A stretch of DNA of 64,000 bases from Carideicomes alvinocaridis (GCA_005473895.2 SRJI02000001.1:186001-250000), one strand, 5' to 3'; counted from the first letter of the stretch, positions 1 to 8,878 are shown. Numbers and translations are program-made. Notes: generated by a model from the letters alone, not told the origin.

Positions 1-164
1 CCTCCTGCGCCGATGAAGAGAACGAGACCAAGACTCTGCTCGGTATGTGCGATGACGCGACTCACAGCGGGCTGGGAGACATTCAGCATGCGCGCCGCGC
101 CCGACATGGACCCGGTGAGCATCACGGCGCGGAAGACTTCCATCTGCCTCAGTCGAAAGCGCAA
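1..164 (-). CDS. LysR-family transcriptional regulator, N-terminal part (runs off left edge)
   Basis: Only about 54 N-terminal codons are in the window; the gene reads leftward and continues outside. The visible peptide is a LysR winged helix-turn-helix: LRQMEVFRAVM, then SGAARMLNVSQPAVSRVI, the recognition-helix pattern of the family. I chose TTG at 164 as start because an in-frame TAA lies two codons upstream and a GGAG sits about 9 nt before it; the next in-frame ATG (about 143) would cut into the first helix. It is divergent from the broken gene at 335, which it presumably once controlled. The family is clear; the ligand is unknown. Confidence 0.85.
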   Translation of the reverse strand, partial: MRFRLRQMEVFRAVMLTGSMSGAARMLNVSQPAVSRVIAHTEQSLGLVLFIGAG

Positions 165-334
165 CTGGTATTACTCCGAGACATGGGCTGCGACACATCA
201 GGATAAGGATCAGCAGTACGATTAGGTGTAGGTTCACTCCACCTTCCGTGGATCATAGACCGGCTTGTAGCTCCCCGCAGGCGCAGCGCGGGCTCGGTCA
301 CGATCTCGGCAAACGAATTACAAAGGTCATTTGC

Positions 335-469
335 ATGTCGCTTATCAAGATCCGCAAACGCGCTCTCATTGCGGAAACCGTCTACCACGAGCTCGGTCCT
401 GCGCCTGAAGAACCGCTTCGCCTCGCCGCTGCGATGGCGGTGATCACGAACCCTTTCGCAGGGCGCTAC
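335..469 (+). pseudogene. Truncated 5' remnant of an amino acid synthesis (DUF1185/AtzD-like) family gene
   Basis: From ATG 335, preceded by AAAGG, the frame reads about 45 residues. They include IRKRALIAETVYHELGP and AVITNPFAGRY, which match my knowledge of the conserved N-terminus of the 'amino acid synthesis' family (PF06684). After NPFAGRY the similarity stops abruptly and the frame continues into unrelated sequence, so at least three quarters of the usual roughly 190-residue protein is missing. The neighbouring divergent LysR gene is the expected arrangement for an intact gene. The break at about 470 probably marks where rearrangement joined this locus to the carboxylase block. The stretch from 470 to 661 holds nothing I recognise. 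Confidence 0.6.
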
Positions 470-661
470 GCAAGCGCCCTGCCCCACTCAAGCAAAGTTC
501 CTCTGACAGCACCTTTTGACGGGCTTCGGCCCCGGCTGCGTGGCACGACCTTGCGCCACGCGGTTTGGGAAAACGCTTCCACGAGGGAAAGTCACGAAAG
601 AAGACGCGACCGGGAACCGATGGTCTCGCGCTCCAGGACCGCCCCGTGTGTAGACTTCCGG

Positions 662-2662
662 CTAGGACCCCGGCGCGTCAATGGCCTCACCTAGACGCAG
701 GAGCGCCTGCCCGGCCCGCACTTGGCTTCCTGTCGTGCAGAGGACCTCGGCGATCACACAATCCCTGGGGCACAGAACAGGCATTTCCATCTTCATCGCC
801 TCCAGAACCACCAAGGGGGCGCCGCGTGCCACCGTATCCCCTGATTTCACGGGCACGGAGACCACTGTCGCGGGCATCTCGGACCGGATCTCGCCACCAG
901 TCGCGACACTGCCTTCCGGCGTCGGCATGAGGTCCAGCAGGTGGCGGTAGCCCTCCAACAGAACCTCGACAGAGCTATCGCCGACAAGGGCCGAGAAGTG
1001 TGCCGCGTCGGCGACACCGCTCCTCCACGACCCGTCGCATCCATCCAGACGAATGGTATGACGGCTCTCTCCGGTCACGTCGTCGCAACCCTCGAGTGTG
1101 ACCGTTGCCCCGTTCATCGTGATGACGCGGATGACCCGGTAATCAGCCCCGCACGAAAGCCAGAGGCGTCCCTGTGGTGCCATAGAATCAAGCGCCTCGC
1201 GGTCGGAGCCTCCACCGAGCCAGAGAGAGAGCCGGCCCTCCCCGACCGGCCGCCATCGGGCGGCGACAGCGGCAGCCGCCGCCGCGAATACGGGGGCCAT
1301 CGAGGGCCTTTGCAGGATTCTGTCCAGATGCGCGTCGATGAACGTCGTGTCTGCCTCTCCGCCGACGACCTCGGGAGTGGACAGCAAGTTGCTCAGGAAA
1401 CCGATGTTGGTCGCGACGCCAGCCACCCGGACCCCGGCCAATGCCTCTTTCATGGAGGCGAGGCTTTCGGCGCGGTCGGCTCCCGCAACGATCAGCTTGG
1501 CCAGCATCGGATCGTAATCGGGCGGGATCGACGCACCACGCTCGACGGCGCTTTCGACACGGGGTCCGGCAGGCCACGACAACCGCCGTACCGTTCCCGG
1601 CGACGGACGGAACGCCGAAACGGGGTCCTCGGCATAAATGCGGCATTCGATGGCGTGGCCTGTGCAGGTGATCGCCTCCTGCGTCAGGGGAAGATCCTCG
1701 CCCGAGGCGACACGTAGCTGCCATTCCACGAGGTCGATGCCGGTGACTTCCTCGGTGACGGGATGTTCGACCTGTAGCCGGGTATTCACCTCGAGAAACG
1801 CGAAACTGCCGTCCGAGCCCAGAATGAACTCGAATGTCCCGGCGTTCCGATAGCGCAGCGTCTTGGCGCCCTGCACCGCGGCGGCGGTCATTTTCTCGCG
1901 GAGCGCCGTGTCGAGCCCTGCGGCGGGCGCCTCCTCGACCACCTTCTGGTGGCGGCGCTGGAGGGAACATTCGCGTTCGAACAGGTGCACGACATTGCCC
2001 CGCCCGTCGCCGAACACCTGCACTTCGACATGCCTTGGAGACGGAAGATACCGCTCGACCAGAAGACGCCCGTCCGCGAACGCGGCACGGGCCGTCCGCA
2101 CGGATGAGGTAACGGCATCGCGCAGGGCGTTCCCCTCGAGCATCGAGTCGACGATCGTCATTCCCTTCCCGCCGCCTCCGGCTACGGGCTTCAGCAACGC
2201 GGGACGTCCGACCTGGTCAACCATGACCACGATCTCGTCAGGGTCGTCACTCGCCCGGTCCGATCCCGGGACAACCGGCACGCCGGCTCGGGACATGATC
2301 GTCTTGGCCCGCTCCTTGTCGCCCATCGCGGCGATCGTCTCGGGGTCGGGGCCAACAAAGATCAAACCGGCCGCCTCGACGTCCCGCGCGAAGGTCGCGT
2401 TTTCGGACAGGAAGCCATAGCCGGGATGCACGGCATCGCAGCCATGCTTCAATGCGGCGCTCACGATACGCGCGCCATCGAGATAGGATCGCGCGGCGGC
2501 GGCGGGTCCGATCCGCACAGCGGCGATTGCGCCTTCGAGGTGGGGCGCGTCGGTATCGGCATCCGAATAGACCGCCACGTAATCCACCCCGAGCCGGCGG
2601 CAGGTCCGGGCGATCCGACTCGCAATTTCGCCACGGTTGGCGATGAGAAGCCTGCGTATCAT
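662..2662 (-). CDS. Acyl-CoA carboxylase, biotin carboxylase/biotin carrier (alpha) subunit
   Basis: A 666-residue alpha subunit of a 3-methylcrotonyl/geranyl-CoA carboxylase type enzyme. It carboxylates biotin with ATP and bicarbonate and carries the carboxybiotin. Domain order: biotin carboxylase N-domain (RRLLIANRGEIASRI at residues 2-16), ATP-grasp with the glycine loop GGGGKGMT, a carboxylase C-domain (EVNTRLQVEHPVTE), a linker domain, and a C-terminal biotinyl domain with EAMKME. The modified lysine is Lys624, 42 residues from the end. Length fits the family (about 650-670). It lies 3 nt downstream of the carboxyltransferase gene, so the two are co-translated. Substrate specificity cannot be read; the neighbouring AtuA genes favour a branched or terpenoid acyl-CoA over propionyl-CoA. 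Confidence 0.93.
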   Translation of the reverse strand: MIRRLLIANRGEIASRIARTCRRLGVDYVAVYSDADTDAPHLEGAIAAVRIGPAAAARSYLDGARIVSAALKHGCDAVHPGYGFLSENATFARDVEAAGLIFVGPDPETIAAMGDKERAKTIMSRAGVPVVPGSDRASDDPDEIVVMVDQVGRPALLKPVAGGGGKGMTIVDSMLEGNALRDAVTSSVRTARAAFADGRLLVERYLPSPRHVEVQVFGDGRGNVVHLFERECSLQRRHQKVVEEAPAAGLDTALREKMTAAAVQGAKTLRYRNAGTFEFILGSDGSFAFLEVNTRLQVEHPVTEEVTGIDLVEWQLRVASGEDLPLTQEAITCTGHAIECRIYAEDPVSAFRPSPGTVRRLSWPAGPRVESAVERGASIPPDYDPMLAKLIVAGADRAESLASMKEALAGVRVAGVATNIGFLSNLLSTPEVVGGEADTTFIDAHLDRILQRPSMAPVFAAAAAAVAARWRPVGEGRLSLWLGGGSDREALDSMAPQGRLWLSCGADYRVIRVITMNGATVTLEGCDDVTGESRHTIRLDGCDGSWRSGVADAAHFSALVGDSSVEVLLEGYRHLLDLMPTPEGSVATGGEIRSEMPATVVSVPVKSGDTVARGAPLVVLEAMKMEMPVLCPRDCVIAEVLCTTGSQVRAGQALLRLGEAIDAPGS

Positions 2663-2665
2663 GGG

Positions 2666-4243
2666 TTACATCCGGAAGACGCCGAAGCGCGTTTCCTGCT
2701 TCGGGCCAGCGGCCGCCATGGCCAGGGCGCGGGTCAGCCAGTCGCGCGTCTCGGTCGGATCGATGATCGCATCGACCCAGAGCCGCGCCGCGGCGTTCAC
2801 CGGGTGGCTCGCCTTTTCGTAGGACTCGCGGATGGGCGCCTCGAAGGCCTGCCGCTCCTCGTCCTCGAACGATCCGCCCTTCGCCTCGACCTGCCCCTGC
2901 CGGACCAGGCTCAGCACCTTGGCCGCCTGCTCGCCGCCCATCACCGAAGTGCGCGCATTCGGCCACATCGCCATCAGCCGAGGCCCGAAAGCGCGGCCGC
3001 ACATCGCGAAATTGCCGGCGCCGTAGCTTCCGCCGATAAGGATCGAGAACTTGGGGACCCGGGCCGTCGACACGGCGTTGACCATCTTGGCCCCGTGCCG
3101 CGCGATGCCCCCCGCCTCGTATTCCTGGCCCACCATGAAACCCGAAATATCGTGGAGGAAAAGCAGCGGAATGTTCCGCTGACAGCACAGCTCAATGAAA
3201 TTGGCCCCTTTCTGGGCGCTTTCCGAAAACAGGACGCCGTCGTTCTGAACGATCCCCACCGGAAAGCCGCCGATCGCGGCGGTTCCGCAGATCAGTGTAG
3301 TCCCGTATCCGGCGCGATATTCCGCCAGACCCCCGTGGTCGATCAGACATGCCAGGATGTCGCGCGCGGGAATCCGACGCCTTGGATCGTCGGGCACCAG
3401 ATCCGCCAACCGCCCGGCAGGCTCCGCAGGCGACTCGGGCGCTTGCGGCGGCTCCGCCAAGGGGGGCGTCGGCGACCGGCTGACGATCTTGCGGACGATG
3501 GAAAGCGCGTGCGCGTCACTCTCGGCGAGATGATCCGCGACGGCCGAGCTTTTGGTATGCACGAGAGCACCACCCAAAGTCTCAGCATCTACGACTTCGC
3601 CCGTGGCCGCCTGGACCAGCTGCGGTCCGCCAAGGAAAATGGTGCCGGTGCCCCTGACGATCACGGTTTCGTCGCACATCGCGGGAATATAGGCGCCCCC
3701 GGCGGTGCAAGAGCCCATGACAGCAGCGATCTGAGACAGACCCGCCGCGGACATCTCGGCAATATTCCGGAAGATCATGCCAAAATGCTGCTCGTCTGGG
3801 AAAATGTCCTCCTGCATCGGAAGGAAGGCTCCGCCGGAATCCACCAGGTAGATGCAGGGCAGACCGTTCTCTCGCGCGATCTTCTGCGCCCGGATCTGCT
3901 TCTTGACCGTGAGGGGGTAATAGGTGCCACCTTTGACCGTCGCATCGTTGGCCATCACCATGGTCAGCCGTCCGCACACCAGCCCTATGCCCGTCACGAT
4001 CGCGGCGGAGGGCACGGCATGGTCGTAGACGCCGTGGGCGGCAAGTTGACCGACCTCCATGAAGGCTGTCCCCGGGTCGAGCAGCTGTGTCACACGCTCC
4101 CGCGCCGTGAGTTTGCCACGCGCTCTGTGGCGCGCGACGGACTCGGCGGACCCGCCCAGCAGCGCCGCCTTGCGGGCCGCGGCCACGGGTGCGCGATGAC
4201 GATCATAACCGTCTGGCTCGGCGGCCGTCTCAGGCTGCGGCAT
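2666..4243 (-). CDS. Acyl-CoA carboxylase, carboxyltransferase (beta) subunit
   Basis: A 525-residue carboxyltransferase subunit that moves CO2 from carboxybiotin to an acyl-CoA. The N-half shows RARGKLTARERV and YLVDSGGAFLPMQ, the GAF..P pattern of MCC/geranyl-CoA carboxylase beta chains; the C-half shows FLHDISGFMVG and GGSYGAGNFAMCGRAF, typical of the second crotonase-like lobe. Length matches MCC beta (about 535). It starts one base after the small AtuA-like gene and ends 3 nt before the alpha subunit, so the four leftward genes from 5928 form one operon. The pair is either a methylcrotonyl-CoA, geranyl-CoA or related carboxylase; motifs alone do not separate these. Confidence 0.93.
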   Translation of the reverse strand: MPQPETAAEPDGYDRHRAPVAAARKAALLGGSAESVARHRARGKLTARERVTQLLDPGTAFMEVGQLAAHGVYDHAVPSAAIVTGIGLVCGRLTMVMANDATVKGGTYYPLTVKKQIRAQKIARENGLPCIYLVDSGGAFLPMQEDIFPDEQHFGMIFRNIAEMSAAGLSQIAAVMGSCTAGGAYIPAMCDETVIVRGTGTIFLGGPQLVQAATGEVVDAETLGGALVHTKSSAVADHLAESDAHALSIVRKIVSRSPTPPLAEPPQAPESPAEPAGRLADLVPDDPRRRIPARDILACLIDHGGLAEYRAGYGTTLICGTAAIGGFPVGIVQNDGVLFSESAQKGANFIELCCQRNIPLLFLHDISGFMVGQEYEAGGIARHGAKMVNAVSTARVPKFSILIGGSYGAGNFAMCGRAFGPRLMAMWPNARTSVMGGEQAAKVLSLVRQGQVEAKGGSFEDEERQAFEAPIRESYEKASHPVNAAARLWVDAIIDPTETRDWLTRALAMAAAGPKQETRFGVFRM

Positions 4244-4244
4244 G

Positions 4245-4559
4245 TCAGTGGCCCGAGACGACAGGCAGCCTCAGGATGCCGTTACCGATGGCCTTGCCGG
4301 TCTGGTCCAGACGCAGCGTCCGCGTGGCGCCGCCACCAAGCGCGCGACGCATCAGGACCATGACCCCTTCGATGTTGTCCATCGGGTAGACCTCGACGTC
4401 ACCCTTCACCCAATCGCCGAAGAGAGTCTTCACCGCCTCGGGTGTCACGCTTTCCAGAACGGCCGGATAATGTTCCGGGGACGAGGCGAGAACGCCGATC
4501 GAGACGGTGTCGCCTTTGTCCCCGGACCGGACATATGCAATGTCGCGCAGGAGTTTCAC
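4245..4559 (-). CDS. Small AtuA C-terminal-domain-like protein
   Basis: A 104-residue protein beginning LLRDIAYVRSGDKGDTVSIGV. The RSGDKGnt-nIGV signature is that of the ferredoxin-fold domain that closes many AtuA (DUF1446) proteins. Here it is a separate gene, starting 4 nt after the stop of the AtuA gene upstream and ending 1 nt before the carboxyltransferase start. I infer that the two products work as one functional AtuA unit. The catalytic role of AtuA is not settled; genetically it belongs to acyclic terpene utilisation in Pseudomonas. Confidence 0.75.
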   Translation of the reverse strand: MKLLRDIAYVRSGDKGDTVSIGVLASSPEHYPAVLESVTPEAVKTLFGDWVKGDVEVYPMDNIEGVMVLMRRALGGGATRTLRLDQTGKAIGNGILRLPVVSGH

Positions 4560-4563
4560 GCTC

Positions 4564-5928
4564 TCATACCTCCAAGATTTCCATGGTTTGCGAGACGGAG
4601 CCGCGCGGGATCAGCGTGGGCCACAAGGCATAGACGGGCCGAGGTTTGATCGGGGTGCCGAAGGATGTGCCGCCCGGCCCCATGATCCAGAGCTGCGAAC
4701 AGGCGCGGCGCACCTTCTCGGCCTCTTCCTTGGTATCCGTGTGGACGGCCACGCGCAGCCCGATCTCGGACGGGTCGTAGTCCGGCTTCGGTGAAGCCGG
4801 GCCGTGGAGCATGTCGATTCCGATATAGTCGAAATGGATCTGGTCAAAGGACAGGCCCAGCCGTTCGAAGCGCTCCATCAGCGATTCCTTCGCCTTGTCG
4901 GCGCGCGCGATCGCGTTCGGCCAAGGGAAGAAGAGCATGCCCTCGCCGATCCACCCGTCCTCGTAGCCGACGACCATCTTGAGCGTCTCGGGCGGCGCCT
5001 TGCCGTCGACCTCGCTCAGCTTCACGCGGTCGGGGCCGACCTCCTCGATCCGGACCGAGGTGAAGTCGGCCACGCCGTCCGGCATGAGGTATTCGCGGGG
5101 ATCGCCGATCTCGTAAACGAGATGCTCCTTCACCGTGAAGGCGTCGACCTTGCCGCCAGACCCCTCGACCTTGGTGATGACCGCGGTCGCGTCCTCGCTG
5201 AAATCGGCAATCGGGAAGCCGGCCTCGCCCATGCGCGGCATCTCGGCGAAGCGCGAGGACATGCCGCCGGTCGCGGCCGCGGCGCATTCCATGATGTGGC
5301 CGACCGTGATCGCGGCGGCGACCTGGCGCGCATGGGCGGCGTCGTGGCGCCAGCCGAATTCGTGCATGACCGGTCCAACATACAGCGCATTGTCCGAAAC
5401 GCGGCCCGCGATGACCACATCGGCGCCGTCGGCCAGGGCCGCGATGATGGCGGAGCTGTCGGTATAGGCATTGGCCGCGGCGACGCGGTTGCGGATGCCC
5501 GCGAAATGCGTCTCGCCGGTGTCGAGGTTGGTCAGATCGGCACCGGAGGCCACCAGATCCTCGAGTTGCGGAAGAATGTCGTCGCCCTCGACAACCGCGA
5601 TCTTCAGACCGGTGAGACCAAGGTCGCGCGCCACGTCACAAACCTTCTCGGCCGCGGCGCGCGGGTTCGCACCGCCCCCATTAGTGATGATCCGGGTGCC
5701 CTTTTCCTTCGCGAGCGGAAGGAGCGCCTGCATGTGCGGAATGAGGTCGGGAATGTAGCCGAGCTTGGGGTTCTTGAGCTTCTGGCGCTGCAGCAGGGCC
5801 ATCGTCAGCTCGGCCAGGTATTCCATCGCGAGATAGTCGATCTCGCCCTTTTCCAGCAGTTCGACGGCCGGGTCGAGGGCGTCGCCCCAGAACCCCGAAC
5901 CGGCGCCCAGCCTCACATGCTTCGTCAT
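4564..5928 (-). CDS. AtuA-family (DUF1446) acyclic terpene utilisation protein
   Basis: A 454-residue DUF1446 protein. Visible family features are an N-terminal GAGSGFWGD loop, IDYLAMEYLAELTMALL, the TNGGGANP segment and DVVIAGRVSDNALYVGP. The start at 5928 (MTKHVRLG) was chosen over an upstream ATG at 5967 because GGGAG stands 6-7 nt before it and family N-termini begin here. It heads a leftward operon with the small AtuA-like gene and the acyl-CoA carboxylase genes. It is divergent from the MaoC gene at 6151; the 220-bp intergenic region carries a TGTTCCGCA box. The exact reaction is unknown for the family; a role in handling carboxylated or hydroxylated branched acyl-CoA intermediates is inference. 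Confidence 0.85.
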   Translation of the reverse strand: MTKHVRLGAGSGFWGDALDPAVELLEKGEIDYLAMEYLAELTMALLQRQKLKNPKLGYIPDLIPHMQALLPLAKEKGTRIITNGGGANPRAAAEKVCDVARDLGLTGLKIAVVEGDDILPQLEDLVASGADLTNLDTGETHFAGIRNRVAAANAYTDSSAIIAALADGADVVIAGRVSDNALYVGPVMHEFGWRHDAAHARQVAAAITVGHIMECAAAATGGMSSRFAEMPRMGEAGFPIADFSEDATAVITKVEGSGGKVDAFTVKEHLVYEIGDPREYLMPDGVADFTSVRIEEVGPDRVKLSEVDGKAPPETLKMVVGYEDGWIGEGMLFFPWPNAIARADKAKESLMERFERLGLSFDQIHFDYIGIDMLHGPASPKPDYDPSEIGLRVAVHTDTKEEAEKVRRACSQLWIMGPGGTSFGTPIKPRPVYALWPTLIPRGSVSQTMEILEV

Positions 5929-6054
5929 CAGAATCTCCCGATCCGGTTGAGCGTTCCCGGGGACCACGCCACGCGGGAACCGGCCACGCAGGGCCGCTTC
6001 ATTCGCTCAGACCATCTCACCACAGTCGGGAGGGGTCAACATTTTTTTGGAAGC

Positions 6055-6074
6055 TTGTTCCGCAAGATGAAAAC
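6055..6074. promoter_or_regulatory. Putative IclR-type operator, copy 1
   Basis: TTGTTCCGCAAGATGA in the divergent region between the AtuA operon and the MaoC gene. The core TGTTCCGCA-nn-ATG recurs at 12046 and 19265, each time upstream of an acyl-CoA gene, and is partly palindromic around CA-n-TG. Two IclR genes are encoded in the same block. Binding by either one is inferred. Confidence 0.5.
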
Positions 6075-6150
6075 TTTGATTGACCCTCCATCCCGCCCTT
6101 CATAAGGTAGCGAAAACCGGCCCGCGCGCCGGCGACAGAAAGGAGACGAC

Positions 6151-6636
6151 ATGATCGACAAGCCGTTCGGAGACCTCGAGATCGGCGAGGTTCGCACATC
6201 ACGGGGGCGTACGCTGACAGAGACGGATGTCGTCAATTTCTGCATGCTCACCGGCAACTGGCTGGAAATCCACGCCAACACCGAATTCGCGGCCGCGGCG
6301 CTCTACAAGAAGCGGCTGGTCCAGGGCACGCTGGTCTTCGCGATCGTAAACGCGCTCATCCCCTTCGAATCCTCGGTGGTCGAGGCGTTCTACGGCACCG
6401 ACAAACTGCGCTTTCTCAAGCCCAGCTTCATCGGCGACACGGTCTGGGCGCGCAGCGAGATCATCCACCTCGAGCCAAAGAAGGACGGCGCCGGCGTGGC
6501 CACCTGCGAGCTTCTCGGCGTGAACCAGCGCAAGGAGAAGATCATGCGATGCGAGTTCAGACTGCTCATCCGCGCCGAGCGCCTCGTCCCCGCCGGAAGC
6601 GATCCATTTTTCTCCATGGAGTTCGACCGCACATGA
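6151..6636 (+). CDS. MaoC-like (hotdog-fold) dehydratase
   Basis: A 161-residue hotdog-fold protein of the MaoC type, expected to hydrate or dehydrate enoyl-/3-hydroxyacyl-CoA or to bind CoA esters. It shows the family landmarks: ETDVVNFCMLTGNWLEIHANTEFA (catalytic Asp/His region, here the N-x-x-x-x-H spacing), LVQGTLVFAIV and FLKPSFIGDTVWA. Strong RBS AAGGAG stands 6 nt before the ATG. It overlaps the acyl-CoA dehydrogenase start by 4 nt (ATGA). First gene of a rightward operon divergent from atuA-like genes; a TGTTCCGCA box lies about 80 bp upstream. Confidence 0.88.
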   Translation: MIDKPFGDLEIGEVRTSRGRTLTETDVVNFCMLTGNWLEIHANTEFAAAALYKKRLVQGTLVFAIVNALIPFESSVVEAFYGTDKLRFLKPSFIGDTVWARSEIIHLEPKKDGAGVATCELLGVNQRKEKIMRCEFRLLIRAERLVPAGSDPFFSMEFDRT

Positions 6637-7778
6637 ACTTTCTGACCGATGAACAACGCGCCTGGCATGAGACCGTTGACCGGTTCATGGACAAGGAAGT
6701 GACCCGCGAATACATCCGCCAGCACGACATGGATCGCGAGTATCCCTACGAGGCCTACGAACGCATCGCCAAGGAGGGGTGGCTTCGGCTTCTGATCCCC
6801 GAGGATCACGGCGGGTTCGGCGGCGACATCTTCGACTACGCCATCATGTGCGAGGGCCTGGGCAAGTACGGCTTCGACTTCGCGACCTCAGTCCTCGTTC
6901 CGACCTTCACCGGCATGAATATCGTGAAGTTCGGCACCGATGCCCAGAAGGACGCCTATCTCGAGCGCTTCATGTCGGGACAAATCCGGTTCTCGATCTC
7001 GATCTCCGAACCCATGGCCGGGTCCGACGCCGCCTCGACCCGCACGCGCGCGCAGATCGACGGGGATGACTACGTGATCAAGGGTCAGAAGCTCTGGTGC
7101 AGCGGTGCGGCGGCGCGGGACGTGGTGATCGCGATGCTGGTGCGCACCGATCCCGAGGTGGCCAAGCACAAGGGCCTCTCCGTCCTTCTGGTGCCCAACG
7201 ACACCGAAGGGCTCGCCATCCGCAAGCTGCCCACCCTCGCCCGCCGCTCGACGGGCACGACGGAGATTTTCGTCGATGACGCACGGGTCCCGGCGGCCAA
7301 CCGCCTTGGCGCCGAGGGACAAGGCTGGGAAATCATCACGGACCACCTGGAACTCGAGAGGATCGCGGTTGCCGCGGCCTATGTGGGCAACGCCCAGACC
7401 GCCGTCAGCGACGCGTTGCAATACGCGCACGAGCGTGAACAGTTCGACCGGCCGATCTTCGACTTCCAGGTCCTGCGTCACATGCTGGCGGACATGCAGA
7501 CGCAGGTTGATGCCGCGCGACTGCTGGTCTACCGCGCGGCCGAGATGGCGGCCAAGCACGAGCCCTGCGCCAAGGAAGTCGCCATGGCGAAACTCTTCGC
7601 CTCGGAGACGCTTCAGACCGTCTCCCGCAACGGGATGCAGATCCTCGGTGGGCATTCGATGCTGCCCGAAGCCGACATGGAGCGCTATTTCCGTGAGGGG
7701 ATGCAATGCACCATCGGCGGCGGGACATCGCAAGTGCAGCGCACGATCATCGCGCAAGGCATGCGCCTCAAGAAATGA
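6633..7778 (+). CDS. Acyl-CoA dehydrogenase
   Basis: A 381-residue FAD acyl-CoA dehydrogenase that introduces the alpha,beta double bond and passes electrons to ETF. Seen in order: N-terminal helical domain, middle domain with ISISEPMAGSDAASTRT and KLWCSGAAA, C-terminal domain with HEREQFDRPIFDFQVLRHMLADM and IGGGTSQVQRTIIAQ. The catalytic Glu common in the YEGTS motif is absent here (GGGTS), so the base must come from another position, as in isovaleryl-CoA dehydrogenase-like enzymes. The start overlaps the MaoC stop (ATGA), which rules out the longer upstream reading. By context it is AtuD-like, acting on a branched or unsaturated acyl-CoA. Confidence 0.93.
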   Translation: MNFLTDEQRAWHETVDRFMDKEVTREYIRQHDMDREYPYEAYERIAKEGWLRLLIPEDHGGFGGDIFDYAIMCEGLGKYGFDFATSVLVPTFTGMNIVKFGTDAQKDAYLERFMSGQIRFSISISEPMAGSDAASTRTRAQIDGDDYVIKGQKLWCSGAAARDVVIAMLVRTDPEVAKHKGLSVLLVPNDTEGLAIRKLPTLARRSTGTTEIFVDDARVPAANRLGAEGQGWEIITDHLELERIAVAAAYVGNAQTAVSDALQYAHEREQFDRPIFDFQVLRHMLADMQTQVDAARLLVYRAAEMAAKHEPCAKEVAMAKLFASETLQTVSRNGMQILGGHSMLPEADMERYFREGMQCTIGGGTSQVQRTIIAQGMRLKK

Positions 7779-8878
7779 CGGCGCGGCTTTTCGAACCGCT
7801 GACGCTGCGCGGCCTGACGCTGAAGAACCGCGTCGTGGTCTCGCCCATGCAGACCTATTCCGCCCCCGACGCTTTGCCCGGCGCATGGCATCGCGTCCAC
7901 CTGGGGCGCTTCGCGCTCGGCGGGGCTGGGCTGGTGATGGGCGAGGCGACGGCCGTCTCGCCCGAGGGACGCTCGACCGCCGACGATCTTGGCCTGTGGA
8001 GCGACGACCAGGAACGCGCCATGGCGGAACTCGCCCGGGCCGTCCAGGCCTGCGGCGCGGCGTTTGGCCTTCAGCTTCAGCACGCGGGACGCAAGGCCTC
8101 GACCACCGCGCCGTGGCAGGGCTTTGCCAACGCCCCGATCGCGGCGGGAAGCGAGGTGCTCGGACCTTCCGCCCACCCCGCCTCGGAGGGGGCGCATCTG
8201 CCGCGGGCGATGACGACCGAGGACATGGACCGGCTGGTCGCGGCCTTTGCCGAAGCGGCCCGGCGAGCCGACCGCGCCGGCGTGGACCTTGTCGAGATCC
8301 ACATGGCGCACGGCTACCTCCTGCACAGCTTCCTGTCGCCGCTCGCCAATGCGCGGCGCGACGACTATGGCGGATCGCTCGCGAACCGGATGCGCTTTCC
8401 TCTGCGGATCGCGAAAGCGGTCCGAAAGGCGTGGCCGCAGGAAAAGCCGCTGGCCTGCCGCATCTCCTCCGTCGACGGGGTTGGCATCGGGTGGACGCTG
8501 GAGGAATCCGCGGATTTCGCGAAGGCGCTCGCCGGGGTCGGGGTCGATCTCGTCGATTGCTCCTCCGGCGGGATGACCCTGCCCGAGCGCGGGATGCTCG
8601 TGCCTCGCGCGCCGGGTTTCCAGCTGCCCTTCGCCGCGGAATTGCGCCGCGTTCCGGGGATCGCGACGATTGCCGTAGGGATCATCACCGACGCGCGGCA
8701 GGCCGAGGCCGCCATCGCATCGGGCCAGGCCGACCTTGTGGCGCTCGGGCGGGAGATGCTTGAAAATCCCAACTGGGCGCTCCAAGCGGCCAACGCCCTC
8801 GAACCGGAGCAGGCCTATACCCGGTGGCCGGTACCCTTCGGCTGGTGGCTTAAGCGCCGCGCCCGGGCCTCGCGCTAA
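7775..8878 (+). CDS. NADH:flavin oxidoreductase, Old Yellow Enzyme family
   Basis: A 367-residue TIM-barrel flavoprotein. N-terminus LRGLTLKNRVVVSPMQTYS contacts FMN; LQLQHAGRK is the conserved OYE/2,4-dienoyl-CoA reductase segment; EIHMAHGYLLHSFLSP and NARRDDYGGSLANRMRF are family signatures; the C-terminal DLVALGREMLENPNW closes the barrel. It is the short OYE form without the FeS and Rossmann extension of FadH. Likely it reduces an activated C=C bond, possibly an unsaturated acyl-CoA, as NAD(P)H-dependent partner of the dehydrogenase it overlaps (ATGA). Its stop overlaps by 4 bp the stop of the convergent TRAP permease gene. Confidence 0.9.
   Translation: MTARLFEPLTLRGLTLKNRVVVSPMQTYSAPDALPGAWHRVHLGRFALGGAGLVMGEATAVSPEGRSTADDLGLWSDDQERAMAELARAVQACGAAFGLQLQHAGRKASTTAPWQGFANAPIAAGSEVLGPSAHPASEGAHLPRAMTTEDMDRLVAAFAEAARRADRAGVDLVEIHMAHGYLLHSFLSPLANARRDDYGGSLANRMRFPLRIAKAVRKAWPQEKPLACRISSVDGVGIGWTLEESADFAKALAGVGVDLVDCSSGGMTLPERGMLVPRAPGFQLPFAAELRRVPGIATIAVGIITDARQAEAAIASGQADLVALGREMLENPNWALQAANALEPEQAYTRWPVPFGWWLKRRARASR

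Noticed and set aside
2426-4363. Long open frame on the + strand (645 codons)
   Set aside because: It is antisense to the carboxylase genes, which have clear family motifs. High-GC genes commonly leave open antisense frames, and no motif was seen.
4804-6105. 433-codon + strand frame antisense to the AtuA gene
   Set aside because: A shadow of the AtuA gene; it has no RBS or recognisable domain and crosses the divergent promoter.
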